Shown in pieces: positions 42,180 through 50,527 of a stretch of DNA of 64,000 nt. The notes under the pieces are model-generated. The model was not told where the DNA came from and searched no databases. It saw nothing but the letters and a program-made list of their open reading frames with translations. Origin of the DNA: Fimenecus sp052298855 (lineage in GTDB: Bacteria; Bacillota; Clostridia; Oscillospirales; Acutalibacteraceae); NCBI GenBank assembly GCA_052298855.1, contig DAVZXP010000003.1, positions 1 through 64,000 of the forward strand, in the 5' to 3' direction. Position 1 is the first letter of the stretch; the number at the start of each line of letters is the position of its first letter. The translations under genes were made by a program, and so were the position numbers.

Positions 42180-44165
42180 TTATGACAAATCGGTCAAATC
42201 AATATACTGATAGCCGTTTTCGGCAATGTAGTCTTTTCTGCCCTGAAGATTGTCGCCCAAAAGCAAATCGAACTTGTCCGCAACCGCTTCGGGACTGTAA
42301 TCCGGCTCAACCTTGATAAGACGGCGGGTTTTCGGGTTCATTGTCGTAAGCCACATCATTTCGGGTTCGTTTTCACCGAGTCCCTTTGAACGCTGAACGG
42401 TATATTTTTTGTCGCCGATTTCTTCGAGCACCTGCGCTTTTTCCTTTTCCGTATAGCAGAAATAAGTGTCATCCTTACAGTTTATCTCATAAAGCGGAGA
42501 TTCTGCGATAAACACCTTGCCCTCTTTAATGAGAGTCGGCATAAGTCGGTAAATCATTGTGAGAATAAGCGTTCTGATCTGGAAACCGTCAACATCGGCA
42601 TCGGTACAGATTATGACCTTGTTCCAACGAAGATTGTCCATATTGAAAAGCGAAAGATTTTTGTTAGCCTTTGAGCTTACTTCAACGCCGCAGCCGAGCA
42701 CCTTTATCAAATCCGTAATGATTTCAGACTTGAAAATCTTAGGATATTCAGCTTTTAAGCAGTTGAGAATTTTACCTCTGACGGGCATAATCGCCTGAAA
42801 CGCAGAATCCCTCGCCTGCTTACAAGCGCCGAGAGCCGAGTCGCCCTCTACTATGAAAATCTCTCTTTCGTTTACATCTTTTGAACGGCAATCGACGAAC
42901 TTTTCAATCCTGTCAGTCATACTGTTGCTTGACTGCAAGGTCTTTTTAATATTAAGTCTTGTGCTTTCAGCCTTAATTCTCGAACGCATATTGATAAGCA
43001 CCTGCTCGGCTATCTTATCCGCTTCGATTTTGTTTTCTATGAAATACACTTCAAGGCTGTGCTTCAAAAACTCTGTCATTGCCTCTTGAATGAATTTGTT
43101 TGTAATTGCCTTTTTAGTCTGATTTTCGTACGAGGTCTGAGTCGAGAACGACGAAATTACAAGCACAAGGCAGTCGTCAACATCCTGAAATGTAATTTTA
43201 GAGTCGGTTTTAAGGTATCTGCTGTTCGCTTTGAGATAAGAGTCAATCTGCGAAACGAATGCACTTTTAACCGCCTTTTCGGGTGCGCCGCCGTGCTCCA
43301 AAAAGCTTGAGTTGTGATAATATTCTTTAAGCTGTACCTTGTTTGAGAAGCACAGCGCAATGTTCATTTTGACCTTGTATTCGGGCATATCGGCTCTGTC
43401 CTTACCCTTGCGCTCGGTCTGCCAGAACTGAACGGACGAAAAAGCCTTGTCGCCGACAAATTCCTTAACATAGTCGGTAATTCCGTGTTCGTATGAATAC
43501 TCATACTTTTCAAAGGAATTTGTGCCGACCTGTTCTCTTAATATGAACTTAACGCCCTCGTTTACAACCGACTGACGCTTTATTGTCTCCTGATAGTATT
43601 CAAGCGGAATGTCAATGTCCGTGAAAACCTGCAAATCGGGTTTCCAACGAATACGGGTACCCGTGTCCCTTTTGCTGTAAGGCTCTTTTTGAAGCTCGCC
43701 GACAGGCTCGCCGTGCTCGAAATTCATCTTATAGCAGAAGCCGTTTTTGTGAATTTCCGCCTCCATATATTCAGACGCATACTGCGTGGCACAAAGTCCC
43801 AAACCGTTAAGACCGAGAGAATACTCATAAGTGCCGCCGTTATTCGTGTTGTATTTACTTCCTGCATACATCTCACAGAAAAGAAGCTCCCAGTTGTATC
43901 TTCCCTCTTTCTCGTTGTAGTCCATGGGCATACCTCTGCCGTGGTCTAAAACCTCAATCGAGCCGTCAAGGAATTTTGTAACGGTGATTTCGTTGCCGTA
44001 TCCCTCTCTCGCCTCGTCGATTGAGTTTGAAAGAATTTCAAAAACCGCATGCTCACAGCCTTCAATTCCGTCAGAGCCGAAAATAACCGCAGGTCTTAAA
44101 CGAACCCTGTCGGCGCCCTTTAACTGTGATATACTTTCTTCGGTATATTCCGCTTTCTTCGCCAT
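42180..44165 (-). CDS. parE: DNA topoisomerase IV-like subunit B
   Basis: 661 residues. The GHKL ATPase has VRLRPAVIFG, the NSIDEA motif near residue 47, and HGRGMPMD. The transducer follows, and the TOPRIM domain shows EGDSALGACKQARD and DADVDGFQIRTLIL. Together with subunit A it relaxes and decatenates DNA using ATP. It has its own promoter, whose spacer contains an NrdR-type box. Confidence 0.9.
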   Translation of the reverse strand: MAKKAEYTEESISQLKGADRVRLRPAVIFGSDGIEGCEHAVFEILSNSIDEAREGYGNEITVTKFLDGSIEVLDHGRGMPMDYNEKEGRYNWELLFCEMYAGSKYNTNNGGTYEYSLGLNGLGLCATQYASEYMEAEIHKNGFCYKMNFEHGEPVGELQKEPYSKRDTGTRIRWKPDLQVFTDIDIPLEYYQETIKRQSVVNEGVKFILREQVGTNSFEKYEYSYEHGITDYVKEFVGDKAFSSVQFWQTERKGKDRADMPEYKVKMNIALCFSNKVQLKEYYHNSSFLEHGGAPEKAVKSAFVSQIDSYLKANSRYLKTDSKITFQDVDDCLVLVISSFSTQTSYENQTKKAITNKFIQEAMTEFLKHSLEVYFIENKIEADKIAEQVLINMRSRIKAESTRLNIKKTLQSSNSMTDRIEKFVDCRSKDVNEREIFIVEGDSALGACKQARDSAFQAIMPVRGKILNCLKAEYPKIFKSEIITDLIKVLGCGVEVSSKANKNLSLFNMDNLRWNKVIICTDADVDGFQIRTLILTMIYRLMPTLIKEGKVFIAESPLYEINCKDDTYFCYTEKEKAQVLEEIGDKKYTVQRSKGLGENEPEMMWLTTMNPKTRRLIKVEPDYSPEAVADKFDLLLGDNLQGRKDYIAENGYQYIDLTDLS

Positions 44166-44203
44166 TTTATTCCGTCCTTAAACACATATATTATAACTTA
44201 TAT

Positions 44204-44233
44204 ATTTTACACTATATATAGGGATTAAGTCAA
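44204..44233 (-). promoter_or_regulatory. Promoter of topoisomerase B
   Basis: Minus strand TTGACT, 18 bp, TAAAAT, ending about 38 bp upstream of the start codon. Confidence 0.7.
44209..44224. promoter_or_regulatory. NrdR-like box in the topoisomerase B promoter
   Basis: ACACTATATATAGGGA matches the NrdR consensus ACACWATATWTWGTGT except near the right end. The core CTATATATAGTGT, read on the minus strand, is also present in the nrdD promoter of this window, again within the -35/-10 spacer. Confidence 0.5.
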
Positions 44234-44329
44234 GTTTTACTGAATATGTTGAGAGTTTGGAGTGTGGCAAATGCCCTGACGGACAGAAAATAATGAAAAG
44301 TGAAGAGTGAAAAATGAAAAGAAGCAGGT

Positions 44330-44612
44330 GCTTCGCACGGAATGAATTATATATCCAATGGAGTAGGGCGGGGGCTTGCTCCCGCCGTTATATTGTTGTT
44401 GAAATATGATAATTTTCGGCTGAAAATGATATTGAAATATCCGCACGACCGTAGGGGCGACCTGCGGTCGCCCGTCAATTCATAGCAAACAAAAAAACGG
44501 GCGAACACAGTTCGCCCCTACGATGTGATGTGCAATTCAATTTTAATTACAGCCGATACCCGTTATATATTCGTTAATTCCCTCGGCGGCAGCAAGCCAC
44601 CGCCCTACCGTG
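44330..44612. repeat. Repeat island between topoisomerase B and clpC
   Basis: Reverse-oriented unit C at 44362-44388, unit A at 44449-44522 with arms GGGCGACC and GGGCGAAC, and unit C at 44583-44612. The stretch has no gene. Confidence 0.8.
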
Positions 44613-44660
44613 TCGTCGTTTGCACCGTATCACAAACATTCAAATTCCGCATAAACAACA

Positions 44661-44694
44661 TTTAGCCTCTCCGAAATGAATCGGAGAGGCTAAA
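44661..44694. terminator. Hairpin downstream of clpC
   Basis: A perfect 13-bp stem TTTAGCCTCTCCG/CGGAGAGGCTAAA. The T run is on the plus-strand side (CTTTTT), so as a terminator for clpC it is atypical, but position fits. Confidence 0.55.
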
Positions 44695-44737
44695 CTTTTT
44701 GCCGTCAAGGTGTTATATCGGGCAACATATTATTTTT

Positions 44738-47221
44738 TTACTCCGCTTTTTCCTCGGGCTTCGGCTCTTTCTGCTCCTCGTTTTTTTCCTTGAAGCTGAA
44801 TTTGCCGTCCTCGGAATCGCAGATATAAGACTTGCCTTTGACTACCTTGTTTTCGAGCATTTCCTCAGACAAAAGGTTTTCAATCTTATTTTGAATTGCC
44901 CTTTTAAGAGGTCTTGCGCCGTAAACCTCGTCAAAGCCTGCGTCGGCAATATCGCTTATTGCCTTATCGGTAAATTCAATACCGATACCGAGCTCTTCGA
45001 CACGCTTTTTAAGTGAATCAAGGAGATTTACCGCAATCTTCTTAATATCGTCTTTCTGAAGTCTGTCGAATACGATTATATCATCGACACGGTTCAAGAA
45101 TTCGGGGCGGAAGGTCTTTTTAAGCTCTCCCATAACAGCCTCTCTGATCTTCTCTTTTTCCATCGCTGCCTCTGCGGAATTTTCCTTTCCCGTGAAGCCG
45201 AAATCGGCACTCTTTTGAGTTATAAGCTTTGCGCCGACGTTTGAGGTCATTATGATAACGCTGTTTTTGAAGTCAACACGTCTGCCCTGCGAGTCGGTAA
45301 GGATACCGTCGTCGAGAATCTGCAAAAGCATATTGAATACATCGGGATGAGCCTTTTCAATCTCATCGAAGAGAACAACCGAATAGGGCTTTCTCCTGAT
45401 TTTCTCGGTGAGCTGACCGCCTTCTTCATAGCCTACATATCCGGGAGGCGAACCTACCAAACGGGATACCGTGTGCTTCTCCATATACTCGGACATATCA
45501 AGTCTTATCATAGCGTTTTCGTCGCCGAACAGGGTCTGTGCAAGTGCCTTGCAAAGCTCTGTTTTACCTACGCCTGTGGGACCTAAGAAGATGAATGAGC
45601 CAATGGGCTTCTTCGGGTCTTTAAGTCCTGTTCTTGAACGTCTTATCGCTCTCGAAACCGCCTTAACAGCCTCGTCCTGACCGATAATTCGGTTGTGAAG
45701 CGTTTCTTCCATATGAAGAAGTCTTTCGCTTTCCTGCTGTGTCAGCTGAGCCGTGGGAACGCCTGTCCAAAGTGATACGATTTCCGCAATCTCGTTTTCC
45801 GTAACCTCGTCCTTGCTTCTGCCCGCCTTGCTCTTCCAATCCTCTTTTTTCTTTTCAAGGGAGTCTGAAATTTCTTTTTCCTCGTCACGAAGTTTTGCCG
45901 CAAGCTCGAAGTCCTGCGAGTTTACTGCACTTAATTTCTCGGCTTCTATATCTTTCTTTTTCTGCTCAAGCTCATGGAGCTCGGGAGGCTCTGTAAAGGC
46001 ACGAAGCCTTACACGTGAAGCAGCCTCATCAATCAAGTCAATCGCCTTATCGGGAAGGTATCTGTCTGCGATATATCTTACCGACAGCTCAACAGCCTCT
46101 TTAATAGCCGAGTCTGTGATTTTAACCTTGTGATGAGCCTCGTATTTATCACGCAAGCCCTTTAATATTTCGATTGCCTCTTCCTTAGACGGCTCGTCAA
46201 CCATTACAGGCTGAAATCTTCTTTCAAGCGCCGCATCCTTTTCGATATTCTTTCTGTATTCCTCGATTGTGGTAGCGCCGATTACCTGCAATTCACCTCT
46301 TGCAAGCGAGGGCTTAAGAATGTTAGCGGCATCAACCGCACCCTCTGCGCTGCCCGTACCGATAAGCGTATGCACCTCATCTATGAACAAGATAATATCG
46401 GGTGACGCCTTAACCTCGTCGATAACCTTTTTAATTCTTTCCTCAAAGTCGCCTCTGTACTTTGTACCTGCGACCATACTTGTAAGGTCAAGAGAAACAA
46501 TCTTCTTATTTTTGAGCGTTTCGGGAACTTCGCCCGACACGATTTTAAGAGCCAAGCCCTCTGCGATAGCCGTTTTACCTACACCGGGTTCGCCGATAAG
46601 GCAAGGGTTGTTCTTCGTTCTCCTTGAAAGGATTTGAATAACCCTCTCGATTTCGTCGTGTCTGCCGATTACGGGGTCAATTTTGCCCTGACGTGCAAGC
46701 TCGGTCAAATCTCTTGAGAATTGGTCAAGGGTTTCGTTGCCCGTGCCCGACTTGCCGTCGTCGTTTGCATTTGTCGAAGAAGTGTTCATAAGCTTCTTTG
46801 AAATATCCGACATAATGCTGTCCGCCGTGACACCGCCACGCTCCAATATCTGATAAGCATAGCAGGAGTCATCGCTTGCTATCGAAAGCAAAATATGCTC
46901 CGTGCCTGCAAGGGAGTTACCTGTTCTGCCTGCAAGATAAACCGCATTTTCGATTATTCTCTTGCTTCTCGGCGTGAAGTCCTGCGCACCTAACTGAGTG
47001 GGCACACCTACGCCGACTGTCTGCTTAATGTATTCCTCTACATCATCAAAATAAAACTTTCTGCCGGAGAGGACAACGCCCGCAACGGTTGCGGTATCGG
47101 ACAAAAGACCTAAAAGCAAATGTTCACTGCCTATATAGGTGTGACCGAGGTTTTGTGCGCACTCAACCGCCTTGTTGAGAGCCTTGTTAGCTTTCTCCGT
47201 AAAACCTGTGAATTTAAACAT
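44738..47221 (-). CDS. clpC: ATP-dependent Clp protease ATP-binding subunit ClpC
   Basis: 827 residues. Two N-domain repeats (residues 3-75 and 78-150), AAA1 with Walker A GEPGVGKT at 210-217, the UVR-containing middle region (about 425-480), and AAA2 with Walker A GPTGVGKT near 550. It unfolds substrates, including McsB-arginine-phosphorylated proteins, for ClpP. Fourth gene of the ctsR operon with a 67-bp gap after mcsB. Confidence 0.96.
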   Translation of the reverse strand: MFKFTGFTEKANKALNKAVECAQNLGHTYIGSEHLLLGLLSDTATVAGVVLSGRKFYFDDVEEYIKQTVGVGVPTQLGAQDFTPRSKRIIENAVYLAGRTGNSLAGTEHILLSIASDDSCYAYQILERGGVTADSIMSDISKKLMNTSSTNANDDGKSGTGNETLDQFSRDLTELARQGKIDPVIGRHDEIERVIQILSRRTKNNPCLIGEPGVGKTAIAEGLALKIVSGEVPETLKNKKIVSLDLTSMVAGTKYRGDFEERIKKVIDEVKASPDIILFIDEVHTLIGTGSAEGAVDAANILKPSLARGELQVIGATTIEEYRKNIEKDAALERRFQPVMVDEPSKEEAIEILKGLRDKYEAHHKVKITDSAIKEAVELSVRYIADRYLPDKAIDLIDEAASRVRLRAFTEPPELHELEQKKKDIEAEKLSAVNSQDFELAAKLRDEEKEISDSLEKKKEDWKSKAGRSKDEVTENEIAEIVSLWTGVPTAQLTQQESERLLHMEETLHNRIIGQDEAVKAVSRAIRRSRTGLKDPKKPIGSFIFLGPTGVGKTELCKALAQTLFGDENAMIRLDMSEYMEKHTVSRLVGSPPGYVGYEEGGQLTEKIRRKPYSVVLFDEIEKAHPDVFNMLLQILDDGILTDSQGRRVDFKNSVIIMTSNVGAKLITQKSADFGFTGKENSAEAAMEKEKIREAVMGELKKTFRPEFLNRVDDIIVFDRLQKDDIKKIAVNLLDSLKKRVEELGIGIEFTDKAISDIADAGFDEVYGARPLKRAIQNKIENLLSEEMLENKVVKGKSYICDSEDGKFSFKEKNEEQKEPKPEEKAE

Positions 47222-47288
47222 AAAACATCATCCTTTCCTTTTACTTGTAAAACAAGCGGAGAATTAAATCTCCGCCCGTCAATGTCTG

Positions 47289-48287
47289 TTATAGCCTTTC
47301 TCTTACGATTTTTGCCCTCTCGACATCACGCTCTTCAAGACTGAGCGTTTTGCCGACAAAGGCATTTATCGTTGCAGGCTGCATTGATACCATAAGCTCG
47401 TTTATTGTTTTAAGGTCTGTGTTTATCATTCCCAAAACAGCACCCAAACGAACCTTGGAGATTAAACTCATAAATTCTTTTGTACTTAATATTCTTGCCG
47501 ATTTTAATATTCCGTATGCTCTGAAAACAGCATCCTCGGTTTCGATACTTTTAGCCGCTTCCTCTCGTGCCGAGCGTTCCTGAGCCGCCAGCTGAAGAGT
47601 TATCGTTTTAAGATTGTCGATTGCCGATTTTTCGCTTATTCCGAGTGATACCTGATTGCTCAACTGATAAAGGTCGCCCATAGCCGACATACCCTCGCCG
47701 TAAGCTCCTCTGATTGTAAGACCGAGCTTTGAAACGGTTGAGGCAAGCGAACCGATTTGACCTTTTGCGGTAAGAGCCGGTAAATGGAGCATCACAGAGG
47801 CTCTCATACCCGTACCGAGATTTGTCGGACATTGGGTAAGATAACCGAGCTTTTCGTCAAACGCATATTTGAGCGATTGGTTGATTTCCGTATCGATTTT
47901 ATCCGCAAGCTCATATGCTTCCTTGAGTGCAAGACCCGATTTCATAACCTGAATTCTTGCATGGTCCTCCTCGCAAAGCATTATACTTATATCCTCGTTG
48001 TCGGACATAAGCAATGCTCTCGCATCGGAATTTGACGCAAACTCGGGACTGATAAGATGCCTCTCCGCAAGGGAAACTATCTGCGAACGGGTAAGAGTTT
48101 TAAGCTCTGTATAGGTAAGGTTTTCCTTGCCGTCCAAAGCGTCTCTTATTTTCTCGTTTACTTCGATTTTGCTCTTGTTGTCAAGGCGAACGGGGAACGG
48201 ATAATCCGCAAGGTTTCTCGCAATTCTTATCCTCGTTGAAATGACTATATCGTTGTGGTCGCCCTCGCCGATGTACCATTTACTCAT
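47289..48287 (-). CDS. mcsB: Protein arginine kinase McsB
   Basis: 332 residues, phosphagen-kinase fold. ISTRIRIARNLADYPF near the start, the catalytic loop CPTNLGTGMRASVMLHLPAL near 165, and the RGAYGEG segment near 205 are visible. It phosphorylates arginines of damaged proteins and of CtsR, marking them for ClpCP. Starts 1 bp after the stop of its activator mcsA. Confidence 0.96.
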   Translation of the reverse strand: MSKWYIGEGDHNDIVISTRIRIARNLADYPFPVRLDNKSKIEVNEKIRDALDGKENLTYTELKTLTRSQIVSLAERHLISPEFASNSDARALLMSDNEDISIMLCEEDHARIQVMKSGLALKEAYELADKIDTEINQSLKYAFDEKLGYLTQCPTNLGTGMRASVMLHLPALTAKGQIGSLASTVSKLGLTIRGAYGEGMSAMGDLYQLSNQVSLGISEKSAIDNLKTITLQLAAQERSAREEAAKSIETEDAVFRAYGILKSARILSTKEFMSLISKVRLGAVLGMINTDLKTINELMVSMQPATINAFVGKTLSLEERDVERAKIVRERL

Positions 48288-48785
48288 TTATTTTTCCTCG
48301 CTTTCCATTTCTTTAATCTTATCCCGAAGCTCTGCGGCTTTTTCGTAATCCTGCGATTTTACCGCTTCGTCAAGCTCATCCTGTAATTTTTCCTTTTCGG
48401 TCTTATCGGGCACCTCTACAATGCAGTTCGGGATTTTTCCCTCGTGACTTGTTCTGCCGTGAAGCCTTTCAAGTGACGGTAAGAGCTTATCGTAAAAGGT
48501 TGAATAGCAATCGCCGCAACCGATTTTACCGCTTCTTACTATATCATTAAAAGTGCTTCCGCATTTATCACAGCGAAGTGATCTTCCGCCGAGACCTGCC
48601 ATAACAGGCTCTGAGAAGAATGAACTTAACATATCCGAAAAATTAAATCCGAAGTCTGAAAAAACTCCGTCATAGCCGAGACTCTTTGCACAGTCAGAGC
48701 AAAGATGTGCCTCTGTCGCCTCGCCGTTTACGATTGTTTTTATATGAGTGGTAGCCTCATTTTTTTTACAGTTCTGACACAACAT
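48288..48785 (-). CDS. mcsA: McsA, activator of McsB
   Basis: 165 residues. Two zinc-type Cys clusters (CQNCKKNEATTH with CSDCAK; CDKCGSTFNDIVRSGKIGCGDCY) precede a C-terminal UVR helix pair (LQDELDEAVKSQDYEKAAELRD). Binds and activates McsB in the heat-shock operon. Confidence 0.95.
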   Translation of the reverse strand: MLCQNCKKNEATTHIKTIVNGEATEAHLCSDCAKSLGYDGVFSDFGFNFSDMLSSFFSEPVMAGLGGRSLRCDKCGSTFNDIVRSGKIGCGDCYSTFYDKLLPSLERLHGRTSHEGKIPNCIVEVPDKTEKEKLQDELDEAVKSQDYEKAAELRDKIKEMESEEK

Positions 48786-48800
48786 AATTATCTCTCCTTT

Positions 48801-49253
48801 TTATTTCATTGTGCTCAGAAGCATCTGTTTGAACATTGACGCTCTGAATTTGTTTCTGCTTTCCTCGGGCAATTCCTTATAAATATTGTCCGATACAGCT
48901 GTCATGATAAGCTTTGCCTGTTCGTCGGTTAAAAGCCCTCTGTCGTGAAGATTTATTACGTTAGCCTTACAGGTCTTTCCGTCAACGCTTTCGCCGATTG
49001 AATTTATAAGATGCATTTTTAATGTTGAAAGGTCATATTGCGCTCTTGTAATTCTGATATATCCGCCGCCGCCTCTTTGACTTTCGACGATATATCCTCT
49101 CTCCGGTGTGAAACGTGATGAAATAACATAATTTATCTGACTGGGTACGCAGCCAACTCTTTCCGCAAGGTCATTTCGGCGAATTTCTGCGCTTGTTCCG
49201 TCCGTTTCAAGCATTTCGATTATCATATTCGCTATTTCCTTACTGAGATTCAT
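48801..49253 (-). CDS. ctsR: Transcriptional repressor of class III stress genes CtsR
   Basis: 150 residues. The winged helix has the tetra-glycine-like RGGGGYIRI heat-sensing tip, and ELAERVGCVPSQINYVISSRFTPERGY-type sequence is visible as NDLAERVGCVPSQINYVI. It represses its own operon through direct repeats found on both sides of its promoter. Loss of DNA binding on heating is the known mechanism. Confidence 0.96.
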   Translation of the reverse strand: MNLSKEIANMIIEMLETDGTSAEIRRNDLAERVGCVPSQINYVISSRFTPERGYIVESQRGGGGYIRITRAQYDLSTLKMHLINSIGESVDGKTCKANVINLHDRGLLTDEQAKLIMTAVSDNIYKELPEESRNKFRASMFKQMLLSTMK

Positions 49254-49275
49254 TTGATTATCGCCTCTCTTTGAC

Positions 49276-49292
49276 TTTGACTTTCTTTGACC
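49276..49292 (-). promoter_or_regulatory. CtsR box, downstream of the transcription start
   Basis: Minus strand GGTCAAA-GAA-AGTCAAA, a direct heptad repeat with 3-bp spacing, the CtsR consensus. Just after the predicted start of transcription. Confidence 0.85.
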
Positions 49293-49304
49293 TTTGTGAT
49301 TATT

Positions 49305-49332
49305 ATTATAGCCGACTTTTTCTTACAGTCAA
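49305..49332 (-). promoter_or_regulatory. Promoter of ctsR operon
   Basis: Minus strand TTGACT, 16 bp, TATAAT, bracketed by two CtsR boxes. Confidence 0.8.
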
Positions 49333-49333
49333 A

Positions 49334-49350
49334 GGTCAAAAATGGTCAAA
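49334..49350 (+). promoter_or_regulatory. CtsR box upstream of the ctsR promoter
   Basis: GGTCAAA-AAT-GGTCAAA on the plus strand, a perfect pair, directly adjoining the -35. A further heptad-like AGTCAAA lies at 49327. Confidence 0.88.
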
Positions 49351-49528
49351 TTTTCTCGTTTTCGGCGTGTGACAGAGTATTTTCTTTAATTTTCTTCGAT
49401 TTTCTAACAATTTCAAAATTTTTATTTTTTTTATAATTGCCTAAAGGTCAAATTTTTTAATCTGCCTTTAACACATTTTTTCATCCTGTCATAATATGTA
49501 ATGATGAACGATGAAGGGAGGCACCACA

Positions 49529-49636
49529 GTGAACAACTTTTTCAATAACAACTGTCTTTTGATTCTCATTATCATCATTATTTTACTCTCTGATAATGAC
49601 AACGGTTGCGGCTGCAACAGAACAGGCTGCTGCTAA
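49529..49636 (+). CDS. 35-residue hydrophobic Cys-rich peptide
   Basis: A GTG-initiated frame with GGGAGG 8 nt upstream and a strong terminator 20 bp after the stop. The product has an Asn-rich start, one hydrophobic helix (CLLILIIIIILL) and a tail with Cys-Gly pairs ending CNRTGCC. Small proteins of similar build occur widely in spore-forming Firmicutes (YjcZ-like), but I cannot place it in a family. It is divergent from ctsR, and the CtsR boxes lie about 200 bp upstream. Confidence 0.65.
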   Translation: MNNFFNNNCLLILIIIIILLSDNDNGCGCNRTGCC

Positions 49637-49655
49637 AAAAATCGGCTACTAATAA

Positions 49656-49690
49656 AATCGGCTGTCATCAATGATGACAGCCGATTTTTT
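49656..49690. terminator. Terminator of the small peptide gene (also rnfB side)
   Basis: AATCGGCTGTCATC and GATGACAGCCGATT form a 14-bp stem with a 3-nt loop and seven T on the plus strand. The A-rich left flank lets it also act for rnfB, which ends 22 bp away. Confidence 0.92.
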
Positions 49691-49711
49691 TGTTTGTGTT
49701 ATTTGTTTGTA

Positions 49712-50515
49712 TTATTCGATTGTAATAGTTTTAATCGCTTTGGTCGGGCAAGCCTCAACGCATTTTCCGCAATTGGTACATTTGGAAACATCAACCGAAG
49801 CGACATTGTTTTCAACCGTAACAGCCTGTGCTTCGCAGACCTTAACGCATTTCATACAGCCGATACAGCCGACATCGCAAGCCTTACGGGTGAGTGCACC
49901 CTTATCCTGATTTCTGCAGGTAACCGTTGCGAAAGACTTGTGTATGGGCAAAAGCTCGATAAGATTTTTCGGGCAAACCGACATACATTTTTTACAAGCC
50001 TTACAGAGCATCGGGTCAACTCTTGCAACACCGTCGCAGATTTTAAGAGCGCCGTATTCACATTCCTTTACGCAGTCGCCGAAGCCGATACAGCCGTATA
50101 TACAATCCTTCGGTCCGCCGAAAAGCTGAGAAGCCAATTTACAGCTCTGCACGCCTGCATATTCAAGCTTGTCGCCGTTATGCGAGGATGTGCCGTTACA
50201 TCTTACGAATGCCGCCATAGGCTCAACGCTCTCCGCCTTAACGCCTAAAACCTCTGCGATACCCTTTGCCGCTTCCGAGCCGCCGGGAGCGCAAAGATTT
50301 GTCTTGGTGGTTTCGCCCTTTGAAAGAGCCGAAGCGTAACCGTCACAACCCGAAAAGCCGCAAGCACCGCAGTTTGCACCGGGTAAGCACTCTCTGATTT
50401 GTTCAGCCTTTTCGTCCTTAGGTACAGCCATAACAACCGAAGCAATCGAAAGACCTATGCCTGCTATAAGACCGATAGCGCAGACAAGTATAACCGCCGA
50501 AATAATTCCGTTCAT
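49712..50515 (-). CDS. rnfB: Rnf complex subunit RnfB (Fe-S)
   Basis: 267 residues. One N-terminal membrane helix, then the cluster-binding CLPGANCGACGFSGCDGYA motif and a chain of CxxCxxCxxxC ferredoxin motifs (CKACKKCMSVCP; CIGCMKCVKVCE; CTNCGKCVEACP), plus an earlier CIYGCIGFGDCVKEC. It takes electrons from ferredoxin and passes them into the membrane part. Last gene in the rnfCDGEAB order normal for clostridia. Confidence 0.95.
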   Translation of the reverse strand: MNGIISAVILVCAIGLIAGIGLSIASVVMAVPKDEKAEQIRECLPGANCGACGFSGCDGYASALSKGETTKTNLCAPGGSEAAKGIAEVLGVKAESVEPMAAFVRCNGTSSHNGDKLEYAGVQSCKLASQLFGGPKDCIYGCIGFGDCVKECEYGALKICDGVARVDPMLCKACKKCMSVCPKNLIELLPIHKSFATVTCRNQDKGALTRKACDVGCIGCMKCVKVCEAQAVTVENNVASVDVSKCTNCGKCVEACPTKAIKTITIE

Positions 50516-50527
50516 AACTCTACCCCC

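Noticed and set aside
39428..44165. Assignment of the topoisomerase pair as DNA gyrase
   Set aside because: No GyrA-box is visible in the C-terminal domain, so a topoisomerase IV-like pair is preferred; strict proof would need phylogeny.
44225..44255. Second NrdR box upstream of the topoisomerase B -35
   Set aside because: Only about 10 of 16 positions match and the spacing (28 bp) does not fit helical phasing.
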